This document shows, in pieces, positions 6,725 through 11,993 of a stretch of 12,810 bases of DNA. The notes under the pieces are model-generated. The model did not search any database, was not told where the DNA came from, and saw only the letters and a program-made list of their open reading frames with translations. This stretch comes from Nitrospirota bacterium (GTDB lineage: Bacteria > Nitrospirota > CAKKRA01 > 9FT-COMBO-42-15), in assembly GCA_023248415.1 (NCBI GenBank), contig JAHFEP010000012.1, positions 13,987 through 26,796 of the forward strand. The letters are read 5' to 3'. Position 1 is the stretch's first letter. Each line of letters starts with the position of its first letter. The translations under genes were made by a program, and so were the position numbers.

Positions 6725-6762
6725 CTTGACCTTGACCTTGACCTAAACCTTAACCTTGACCT
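6725..6762 (-). repeat. NYRAGG hexamer array R7
   Basis: The plus strand reads CTTGACCTTGACCTTGACC, then TAAACCTTAACCTTGACCT; this is the AACCTT orientation. It lies just downstream of the GT2 remnant stop and forms an inverted pair with R8 around the remnant. Confidence 0.9.
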
Positions 6763-6769
6763 ACAAAGT

Positions 6770-6883
6770 TTATCTCTCAGACGGATTCCAGCTTACCATT
6801 CGCTCCCCCCGGAAATACCGATACCACGCATTCAAGATAGACAGATTAACAAGAACGAAAAAAGAAGGTATCTTCAAAAGATC
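6770..6883 (-). pseudogene. C-terminal remnant of a GT2 glycosyltransferase
   Basis: The minus strand encodes DLLKIPSFFVLVNLSILNAW, then YRYFRGERMVSWNPSER and TAA. This aligns almost residue for residue with the C-terminus of the intact GT2 protein about 1 kb upstream (LKLPSFLVVVNLSILNAW, then FLYIRGRRMVSWNPSKR and TAA). About 37 codons survive; the rest of the gene is gone. DNA identity is clearly lower than protein similarity, so this is a diverged paralogue and not a recent tandem duplicate. The upstream break coincides with array R8 and array R7 follows the stop, so loss of the gene body probably involved the repeat. Confidence 0.87.
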
Positions 6884-6884
6884 A

Positions 6885-6911
6885 GAGGTCAAGGTTGAGG
6901 CTAAGGTTGAG
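6885..6911 (+). repeat. NYRAGG hexamer array R8
   Basis: The plus strand reads GAGGTCAAGGTTGAGGCTAA, then GGTTGAG. It begins where similarity of the GT2 remnant to the intact gene ends, which marks the probable deletion breakpoint. Confidence 0.88.
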
Positions 6912-6919
6912 TATTTGTC

Positions 6920-6945
6920 TATCGGTTACGGTAACGATGCCCGTT
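6920..6945 (+). repeat. GATGCCCGT/TCGGTTACG element, copy 2
   Basis: Contains ATCGGTTACGGTAACGATGC followed by CCGTTT. CGGTTAC-GGTAACG is a near-perfect short palindrome. It directly abuts the stop codon of the PIN-domain gene. Confidence 0.55.
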
Positions 6946-7469
6946 TAACCTTTTGACACCTTCTGCAACAAATACATCTTATTTCTTATTAACACCCTGT
7001 CTTTATTTTCTATCTCCTCAATCAATTGCTTTATATCATTTTCTGAAGTAAGCTCACCCACATCAATCAATGTAGAAATTAAGTCTTCTAAATTAAAAAT
7101 CTCTATTCCAAGATTAAGCCTCTGGACTTCTTTTTTCACCTTACTATCATTGGACAGCAAGATAGCGCCTTCCCGCAATGCAAGGACTATTGCCTCTATT
7201 TCTCCAAAATGAAGATTCATGCTTTCTTCAAAATCTTTAATTTTCAGAATTTCATCTGATGTTAAGATTGGCAAATCCAGAATTCCATCATTAATCAGAC
7301 TAAAAATGCTGTCAACAAAAGTGTATCCTTCCCTCTCAGCTCTGATTATTTCTTCATAAACCCGTTGTGGTATAATAAATTGAGCATTTTGAAAAAGCTT
7401 CTGAAGGAGTTGAAATCTTTTTATCTTTGCAAGACAACTGATAATGTCGGCATCTATTATTACAATCAT
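6945..7469 (-). CDS. PIN-domain ribonuclease, probable toxin of a VapBC-like pair
   Basis: A 174-residue protein with PIN-fold acidic positions: D6/D8 in VIIDADIISCL, E39/E40 in VYEEII, GEIEAI (89-94), and SNDSKVKKE (106-114) with D108. These would hold Mg2+ or Mn2+ for cleavage of RNA. It overlaps the upstream antitoxin gene by 4 bases (ATGA), the usual translational coupling of type II toxin-antitoxin modules. PIN proteins paired with UPF0175-type antitoxins are common. It has a C-terminal extension of about 40 residues rich in charged helix after the core domain. It ends KVSKG-TAA, where AAGGTTAA looks like the start of a hexamer array. The RNA target cannot be read from the sequence. Confidence 0.85.
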   Translation of the reverse strand: MIVIIDADIISCLAKIKRFQLLQKLFQNAQFIIPQRVYEEIIRAEREGYTFVDSIFSLINDGILDLPILTSDEILKIKDFEESMNLHFGEIEAIVLALREGAILLSNDSKVKKEVQRLNLGIEIFNLEDLISTLIDVGELTSENDIKQLIEEIENKDRVLIRNKMYLLQKVSKG

Positions 7470-7792
7470 TTCTTGATAAGCTCCCTGAGTTTTTTGGTTT
7501 GCTTCTCAAGGGCTTCAGGGCTTAAGCTGCCGACTTCCCGCAGGATACCCTTTTTTGCCAATATGTCCTTAAATTCTATAATACCTACACCTGCTTTTTC
7601 AGATGCCTGCCCAAGAGAAACCTCACCTTTCTTAAAAAGGTCTATTGCTATGTTTAATCTCAGATCTGACCTGGAAATAAGAAGATTTCTAATGGCGTCT
7701 CTGATAACCTCGTCACGGCTATCATATGATCCAATTCGAATCAAAGATTCTAATTCAGACTCAAGAAGATCTTTATGTAGTTTTTTCTTCAT
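7466..7792 (-). CDS. UPF0175-like / ribbon-helix-helix antitoxin
   Basis: A protein of 108 residues from the ATG at 7790-7792. I prefer this start to the TTG two codons upstream because AGGAGG at 7801-7806 sits 8 bases from the ATG and only 2 from the TTG. The first half has a ribbon-helix-helix-like segment (ESLIRIGSYDSRDEVIRDAI). The second has the UPF0175 helix-turn-helix pattern (AIDLFKKGEVSLGQASEKAG, then VGIIEFKDILAKKGI). The C-terminus is a basic tail likely to bind and block the PIN toxin. It probably represses its own promoter; a small palindrome overlaps the predicted -35 box. This strong ribosome binding site contrasts with the poor sites of the neighbouring EPS genes and fits an independent mobile module. 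Confidence 0.85.
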   Translation of the reverse strand: MKKKLHKDLLESELESLIRIGSYDSRDEVIRDAIRNLLISRSDLRLNIAIDLFKKGEVSLGQASEKAGVGIIEFKDILAKKGILREVGSLSPEALEKQTKKLRELIKK

Positions 7793-7809
7793 CGACAATA
7801 CCTCCTAAC

Positions 7810-7838
7810 ATTAAACTATTTAAATTACATTAACACAA
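7810..7838 (-). promoter_or_regulatory. Candidate promoter of the toxin-antitoxin operon
   Basis: The minus strand has TTGTGT (7833-7838), a 17-base spacer, then TTTAAT (7810-7815). The -10 box is 5 of 6, the -35 only 3 of 6. It lies in the 69-base AT-rich gap between the GT2 stop and the antitoxin start. Confidence 0.35.
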
Positions 7839-7846
7839 ACATTGTG
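7834..7846. promoter_or_regulatory. Candidate operator palindrome
   Basis: CACAA-ACA-TTGTG is an inverted repeat with 5-base arms overlapping the predicted -35 box. Antitoxins of this kind often repress their own operon, so it is a reasonable binding site, but a palindrome this short can arise by chance. Confidence 0.22.
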
Positions 7847-7861
7847 AAATATGAAGCTAAA

Positions 7862-8989
7862 TTAACGTTTTGACGGATTCCATGAAACCATCCGCCTTCC
7901 TCTGATATAAAGAAACCACGCATTCAAAATGGATAGATTGACTACAACAAGAAAAGAAGGAAGTTTAAGAATATTTTTTGAGAAAAGGTTTGTAGTTATT
8001 CCCAACAACGCCATTAAATAAAAGATGACCTGTAGCGTTAAAGTAATCTGATAAAAACCAGAATCTCCGGCAAAGATAGCATTGCTCAGAAAAGCAATTA
8101 TCATGGCGAATGGCACAAGCCAGCGGCAGAGTTTGTGGCTGAATAATTGCCATGAAAAGAGGCCGTATTTAAAGGGATTCAATAATGGCAGTCTCTTCAT
8201 AAAAACAGAGATACCTCTTAATACTGTTCTTACCTTTCTGTCAAATTCTTTTTTTTCATCCGCAATGTTTTTGTAATAACCAATGCTTTCTGAATCTGAT
8301 ACACCTCTTAAGCCCATTTTCACTGAATTAAGCAGTGTATTAAAATCACTTTGCAAATCTATTGCCCAATTTCTGCACACCTCTTTGCGTGCTGCAAAGA
8401 ATGAACCGCTCAAACCAACAAGGGTATTAACCTTAGATTCAAGATTGCGGAGAAACATTTCATATCTCACATAGGCCCCTTCACCGCTGATTTTACCATC
8501 AGGGTCAATAAACTTGTCTTCACTGCTGACACAGCCTACTGTAGGGTCATTGAAATTTTTTAAAATATTGGATATGCCATCAGGTTGAAGAATGGTGGCC
8601 ACATCTGAGAAAATCAGGATATCACCAGATGCCGCTTTTACCGCATGTTTCTGAGCATTTTCTTTGCCTTTTCTTTCTGCTACCCTAATAAGTTTAACTC
8701 CTTGTGATTGATACGATTTCACTATTTCATCTGTTTTGTCTGTAGAACAGTCTGATGCAACAATGATTTCCAATTTATCCTTTGGGTAGTCTTGTTTTAG
8801 TGTGTTTTCTATTTTATCTTTAATCCTTTTTTCTTCGTTATAGGCCGTGATAATGAAAGAGACAGGTGGTGTAATATTACCTTTCTTAATATTGTAATTC
8901 CTAAATAAAGAGATTACCATCAGTATAAGCGGATAGCCGAAGTAGGCGTAAAGAATAAAACATATTGAAAACAAAAAGAGAAGTTTCAT
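7862..8989 (-). CDS. Membrane-anchored GT2 glycosyltransferase
   Basis: A 375-residue family 2 glycosyltransferase resembling EPS and cellulose-synthase-like enzymes. It has an N-terminal membrane helix (residues 2-29), a GT-A domain starting at SFIITAYNEEKRI (44-56), ASDCSTDKT (78-86), and SDVAT (128-132) at the DxD position. GLSGSFFAARKEV follows, then KVRTVLRG in the place of the usual Q/R-x-x-R-W acceptor motif. Three membrane segments follow (about 290-308, 314-335 and 341-361). The SDVAT sequence keeps one Asp where many relatives have two. It probably adds a sugar to a lipid-linked or growing chain at the inner membrane. A second copy once existed: its last 37 codons lie at 6770-6883. 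The gap before it holds an AATCCG-type repeat and array R9, with no clear ribosome binding site. Confidence 0.9.
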   Translation of the reverse strand: MKLLFLFSICFILYAYFGYPLILMVISLFRNYNIKKGNITPPVSFIITAYNEEKRIKDKIENTLKQDYPKDKLEIIVASDCSTDKTDEIVKSYQSQGVKLIRVAERKGKENAQKHAVKAASGDILIFSDVATILQPDGISNILKNFNDPTVGCVSSEDKFIDPDGKISGEGAYVRYEMFLRNLESKVNTLVGLSGSFFAARKEVCRNWAIDLQSDFNTLLNSVKMGLRGVSDSESIGYYKNIADEKKEFDRKVRTVLRGISVFMKRLPLLNPFKYGLFSWQLFSHKLCRWLVPFAMIIAFLSNAIFAGDSGFYQITLTLQVIFYLMALLGITTNLFSKNILKLPSFLVVVNLSILNAWFLYIRGRRMVSWNPSKR

Positions 8990-8995
8990 AAATTA

Positions 8996-9015
8996 ATTTC
9001 GGATTTCGGATTTCG
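8996..9015 (+). repeat. AATCCG-type repeat, short copy
   Basis: ATTTCGGATTTCGGATTTCG, three units of TTTCGGA. It is the same family as the coding copy at 3681-3734. It lies directly against array R9, between the second deacetylase and the GT2 gene. Confidence 0.7.
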
Positions 9016-9042
9016 CTCAACCTTATCCTCAACCTCAGCCTT
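9016..9042 (-). repeat. NYRAGG hexamer array R9
   Basis: The minus strand reads AAAGGCTGAGGTTGAGGATA, then AGGTTGAG. Its GGCTGA gives the second deacetylase its last Gly codon and TGA stop. With R10 it forms an inverted pair around that gene. Confidence 0.88.
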
Positions 9043-9997
9043 TCATTACCTCCCCTGCCTCGCACAGCTTTATGGATTCAATCCCTGCATCGCGTGCAAA
9101 TATTAGAAACTCTCTTATTCGCTGGAGAAACTGCTTCTCATCATCGCTGGTCTTTACAAACGGCGTAGCCCCTGCTTTAAGAGTAGAGGAATGGAAAAAC
9201 ATGTTTATTAGATTGTAGTTTTTTCTCTTCATAGACTTAGCCAATTTGACCATGTCTTTGCTATCTGAGTTTTCCGGTGAGAGCCAGACCTTGTTAAGAA
9301 GATTTAATCTATTGAAAATACCTATCAGCCTCATTTTGTTTATAGGGTTTCTGGCAAACAGTTTAAACAAAATGTTGCTAAGCCCAAGGTTTCGATATAA
9401 ATAATCAACAGTTGCCGGAACCTCTATCATCTGGCCATTTGACAATTCTGAGGTGATATCTTTAATGGAGAATCTAAAGGGTTTTGGTAAAATATCAGAA
9501 AAATCCGGGCCATAAGAAGCGGTCCAGTCTGTATACGCTATAATAGAGGTATCTATCTTATAACCAAGTTTGTAAATGTTCCTGGCAACATTCTTGTTAT
9601 ATCCCCATCTGCCGGCTCTGAATGATACAGGTGTAATACCGAAATTCTTCCTAATCACATTATGAAGGGTTCTCAATTTTCTGAAATCAAGGTCAACGGA
9701 TAGGTTGCACAACATGCTGTTTTTTTCATTGGTTTCTTCCTCAAATGGCGGCGTGTTCCACGGGTGGCAGTGCGTCCCTATTTCACATTTGTCTTGTTTT
9801 AATATTTTTTTAAATATTGAGATAGACTTTTTATCTGTTGCAACAGGATATGTAAGAAGATAAGTCGGCTTGACATTGAACTCGTCAAACAGATCCTGCA
9901 ACGCAGGTATCCTATTGATATTGTCAAGGGTATAGCCTGTAGGGCTAAAGTCCCCCCAGTTGTCTTCTTCGGTGTCTATGGTGATTATGAGTTTCAT
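9035..9997 (-). CDS. Polysaccharide deacetylase-like protein of a NodB-divergent subfamily
   Basis: A 320-residue protein of the glycoside hydrolase/deacetylase (CE4-like) fold, in the long-loop subfamily common in EPS and LPS loci. IITIDTEED (4-12) holds the N-terminal acidic metal ligands, CEIGTHCHPWNTPP (71-84) supplies H76 and H78, and FRAGRWGYN (126-134) is a conserved arginine loop. It is only distantly similar to the NodB protein at 4965-5981 and is not a tandem copy. It probably deacetylates a sugar intermediate; the substrate is unknown. The start codon is preceded by array R10 (CCUUAACC on the mRNA) and lacks a Shine-Dalgarno sequence. The stop is inside array R9. Confidence 0.87.
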   Translation of the reverse strand: MKLIITIDTEEDNWGDFSPTGYTLDNINRIPALQDLFDEFNVKPTYLLTYPVATDKKSISIFKKILKQDKCEIGTHCHPWNTPPFEEETNEKNSMLCNLSVDLDFRKLRTLHNVIRKNFGITPVSFRAGRWGYNKNVARNIYKLGYKIDTSIIAYTDWTASYGPDFSDILPKPFRFSIKDITSELSNGQMIEVPATVDYLYRNLGLSNILFKLFARNPINKMRLIGIFNRLNLLNKVWLSPENSDSKDMVKLAKSMKRKNYNLINMFFHSSTLKAGATPFVKTSDDEKQFLQRIREFLIFARDAGIESIKLCEAGEVMKG

Positions 9998-10004
9998 ATT
10001 AAAG

Positions 10005-10031
10005 AAGGTTAAGGATGAGGTTAAGGTTAAG
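10005..10031 (+). repeat. NYRAGG hexamer array R10
   Basis: The plus strand reads AAGGTTAAGGATGAGGTTAA, then GGTTAAG, immediately upstream of the second deacetylase. Together with R11 it encloses a 110-base spacer in inverted orientation, so the two could form a long imperfect stem in RNA. Confidence 0.88.
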
Positions 10032-10050
10032 TAGAAGAAGGTCTTTCGTT

Positions 10051-10080
10051 AGTCGGTAACGATGCCCGTATCGGTAACGT
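10051..10080 (+). repeat. GATGCCCGT/TCGGTTACG element, copy 3
   Basis: Contains GTCGGTAACGATGCCCGTAT followed by CGGTAACGT. It is the closest relative of copy 2. It lies in the spacer between arrays R10 and R11. Confidence 0.55.
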
Positions 10081-10118
10081 CTTTTGGTAACGGCTAAATA
10101 CAAATACCGTAGCCCTGT

Positions 10119-10140
10119 GACACTAACCGAAACGAGCCTC
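10119..10140 (-). repeat. GATGCCCGT/TCGGTTACG element, inverted partial copy
   Basis: The minus strand reads GGCTCGTTTCGGTTAGTG, matching GCCCGTTTCGGTTACGTG of copy 1 with a few changes. With copy 3 it makes an inverted arrangement in the spacer. Confidence 0.4.
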
Positions 10141-10141
10141 G

Positions 10142-10203
10142 CAACCTTTACCTCAACCTCCGCCTTTACCTTTACCTTAACCTTAGCCTTAGCCTTAGCC
10201 TTC
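10142..10203 (-). repeat. NYRAGG hexamer array R11
   Basis: About ten units on the minus strand, starting AAGGCTAAGGCTAAGGCTAA and ending in GAGGTAAAGG. Its GGCTAA provides the last Gly codon and stop of the aminotransferase gene. It is the longest intergenic array in the window. Confidence 0.9.
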
Positions 10204-11442
10204 CAAAAAGAGGCTGCTAATCCTTTCTTTATCTCTTTCCGATAATAAATGATGCGTTGGTATGGTTAAAAGCCTTTCAGAGACCTTCTTGGCAGAGGGG
10301 AAGGTTCTGCCATTAAATTGATTTTTTATCTCTTCAATTTCATTTATAGGCGCTGGATACATGAAACTCATGCCTAATCCTTTTTTATTTGAGAGAGCAA
10401 AGATTTTGTCTCTTATTTCTCTATTGTTTATAAGAACCGGCAACCGAAGATATACCCCCTCACCCCCCGATAAATACCTCGGGGGCAGGCTCCGTCCCTC
10501 TCCCGCAAGGGGAGAGGGGGATTGAGCGTTTCCATTGCTTAACCTCAACCTTGACCTTAGCCTTTTGTAGAGGTATTTTGCATTTTCTTTTCGAATCTGA
10601 TTTGCCTTTTCAAGCCTCTCCTGCCAGCCATGTAAAAGACCCGCCTTCATCCCTGATAGTTTCTTCATAGGAAAATCTTTATAGAATGTGGTCTGGCCCA
10701 ATTTAAGAAATGGCAGACCTGCTGGAAACCAGTAGAGGGCAGGATGGATAAAGATAGCCAAAAGCAGAATCTGGAGAAGCTCTTTTACATCTTCTGCAAC
10801 ACTCTGATATTCAAGTTTATCATACTTTCTGGCAATGGCATTGCCTATCTTGTCCGAATTCGTCACTATAATCCCACCTGAGCCACAGGTAATGTTCTTT
10901 CCGCGGCCAAGGCTGAAGAAGCCAACATCCCCAAGTGTGCCGAGTTTTTTGCCATTGTAATGGCCTCCCATTGCCTGCGCTGCGTCCTCTACAATAAAAA
11001 TATCTTTACTTCTGCATATCTCTTTTATCCTCTCCATGTCTGAAGGGATGCCAAAGAGGTGATTTGGTATAACACACAGGGTATCTTTATTTATTGTTTT
11101 TTTTAGAAGATTATAATCAAGGTCAAAGGCAGAAGGATTGATATCGCATAAAGAAACTTTTAAACCTGCTTTTAAAATAGCCGAGGGGACGGAAAAACAT
11201 GTATAAGCTGGAATAATTACCTCTTTTTTATGAGACAACGATTTCAAAACAAGGAGAATCATGGCCAGCGCTGCCTTTCCCGAAGAAACCAGAAAAACAT
11301 GCTTAACACCAAAATATTTTCTTATTTCCTCTTCTATATTTTTACTGTATTTATAACCCATAAAAATCCCTGCTAAACCGTGTAACAGACTTTTTAAGTT
11401 AATCGGCGCTGCAGTTGGAGGTATGGTGCGGTGGAGGTTCAC
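10195..11442 (-). CDS. DegT/DnrJ/EryC1/StrS-type PLP aminotransferase with in-frame repeat insertion
   Basis: A 415-residue fold-type I PLP enzyme. SSGKAAL (53-59) binds the phosphate, VEDAAQAMGG (151-160) has the ring-nitrogen Asp D153, and SLGRGKNITCGSGG (177-190) holds K182 as the likely Schiff-base lysine. Relatives aminate keto-sugars to make amino-sugar precursors of polysaccharides, using glutamate as donor. The GTG start overlaps the stop of the FemAB C-terminal half (GTGA), implying coupled translation. Residues about 293-329 are not protein-family sequence: they are translated array R12 (RLRSRLRLS) and a hairpin repeat (QSPSPLAGEG and onwards), inserted between the KYLYKRL helix and the LPVLI strand. 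Without them the length is about 378, typical for the family. The stop codon is inside array R11. Confidence 0.9.
   Translation of the reverse strand: MNLHRTIPPTAAPINLKSLLHGLAGIFMGYKYSKNIEEEIRKYFGVKHVFLVSSGKAALAMILLVLKSLSHKKEVIIPAYTCFSVPSAILKAGLKVSLCDINPSAFDLDYNLLKKTINKDTLCVIPNHLFGIPSDMERIKEICRSKDIFIVEDAAQAMGGHYNGKKLGTLGDVGFFSLGRGKNITCGSGGIIVTNSDKIGNAIARKYDKLEYQSVAEDVKELLQILLLAIFIHPALYWFPAGLPFLKLGQTTFYKDFPMKKLSGMKAGLLHGWQERLEKANQIRKENAKYLYKRLRSRLRLSNGNAQSPSPLAGEGRSLPPRYLSGGEGVYLRLPVLINNREIRDKIFALSNKKGLGMSFMYPAPINEIEEIKNQFNGRTFPSAKKVSERLLTIPTHHLLSERDKERISSLFLEG
10455..10527 (-). repeat. GC-rich double-hairpin (PSPLAGEG) repeat inside the aminotransferase gene
   Basis: Two inverted repeats are visible: CCCCCGA/TCGGGGG around an 8-base loop, and CCCTCTCCC/GGGAGAGGG around GCAAG. 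Its base composition stands out sharply from the AT-rich gene. From memory, the translated form SPSPLAGEG recurs as an interspersed repeat in many bacterial genomes. Here it is in frame and has no stop. Confidence 0.8.
10538..10565 (-). repeat. NYRAGG hexamer array R12, in frame in the aminotransferase gene
   Basis: The minus strand reads AAGGCTAAGGTCAAGGTTGA, then GGTTAAGC. It is translated in the AGG-TTA phase as RLRSRLRLS and directly precedes the hairpin repeat. This is the opposite orientation to the arrays inside the GT4 gene. Confidence 0.88.
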
Positions 11443-11984
11443 GGTATATTTTTCACAATTGCCGGGCCAATAAGCCTTGTCAGGCCAACAGGCAATGTCT
11501 GCCAGATTTTTATGGCTATTTGATATTTTGGATTCTTTGGGTTAAGCTCGGGCAAATGCCCGCCATTTTTCAACCAGTAATGCCAGTAGAGCTGAAGAGG
11601 TTTTGCCCCCCACTGTTCTTTAAATTTGTATGTCCCTTCATTTGGTGTGGAACGGCCGAAATCAAAGACCTTGTATCCCTTTTCACAGGCAAATTTAAGC
11701 ACACCCCAGTAAAGAAGCATATTTGGGCTATAATTATTATAATTTCTTAATGACGAAGCCCATGGAATCTCTAACATCTCCTTAAATCCCACGAGAACAC
11801 CTGAAGCAACAGGCTGCTCATCCTTTGTATATATAGTGCATATCCATGTGGTTTCTGGAAATTCTTTGAGGATATTATTAAAAAATTTTTTGGGATAGAC
11901 AGGCGTCCCAAGATCCCTCATGTTTATAGAAAAAACAGTGTAGAAACTGTCCAATTCTTCTTCTCTGCCTATTTTTGAATACAT
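11439..11984 (-). CDS. FemAB-like acyltransferase, C-terminal half (gene interrupted by TAG at 11991-11993)
   Basis: This 181-residue frame is the second GNAT-like domain of a FemAB family protein, with MRDLGTPVYPKKFF, VASGVLVGF and VFDFGRSTPNEGTYKFKEQWG. It matches the kind associated with exosortase/PEP-CTERM polysaccharide loci. It continues in the same frame as the upstream half; only one TAG codon separates them (RRPE-stop-EGMYSKIG). The joined product would be 344 residues, normal for the family. If read separately, the first ATG is at 11984, with AGGAAGGG just before it, so reinitiation after the TAG is conceivable. Family members are thought to transfer amino-acid or acyl groups; the role here is not known. 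The stop overlaps the GTG of the aminotransferase gene. Confidence 0.83.
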   Translation of the reverse strand: MYSKIGREEELDSFYTVFSINMRDLGTPVYPKKFFNNILKEFPETTWICTIYTKDEQPVASGVLVGFKEMLEIPWASSLRNYNNYSPNMLLYWGVLKFACEKGYKVFDFGRSTPNEGTYKFKEQWGAKPLQLYWHYWLKNGGHLPELNPKNPKYQIAIKIWQTLPVGLTRLIGPAIVKNIP

Positions 11985-11990
11985 CCCTTC

Positions 11991-11993
11991 CTA
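11991..11993 (-). other. In-frame amber codon splitting the FemAB-like gene
   Basis: The coding strand reads CCT GAA TAG GAA GGG ATG. Both sides are in the same frame and both belong to one protein family, so this codon is the only obstacle to a full-length 344-residue protein. Confidence 0.85.

Noticed and set aside
6692..6956. Plus-strand reading frames across the remnant region
   Set aside because: They consist largely of translated hexamer repeat and the antisense of the GT2 remnant; the minus-strand similarity to an intact gene is far more convincing.
10455..10527. The GC-rich hairpins as a transcription terminator
   Set aside because: They lie inside an open, otherwise well-conserved aminotransferase frame and have no following U-run in the direction of transcription.
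3216..10565. A diversity-generating retroelement driven by the four-helix protein
   Set aside because: There is no reverse transcriptase and no template/variable repeat pair with adenine-specific changes; the arrays are simple hexamers.
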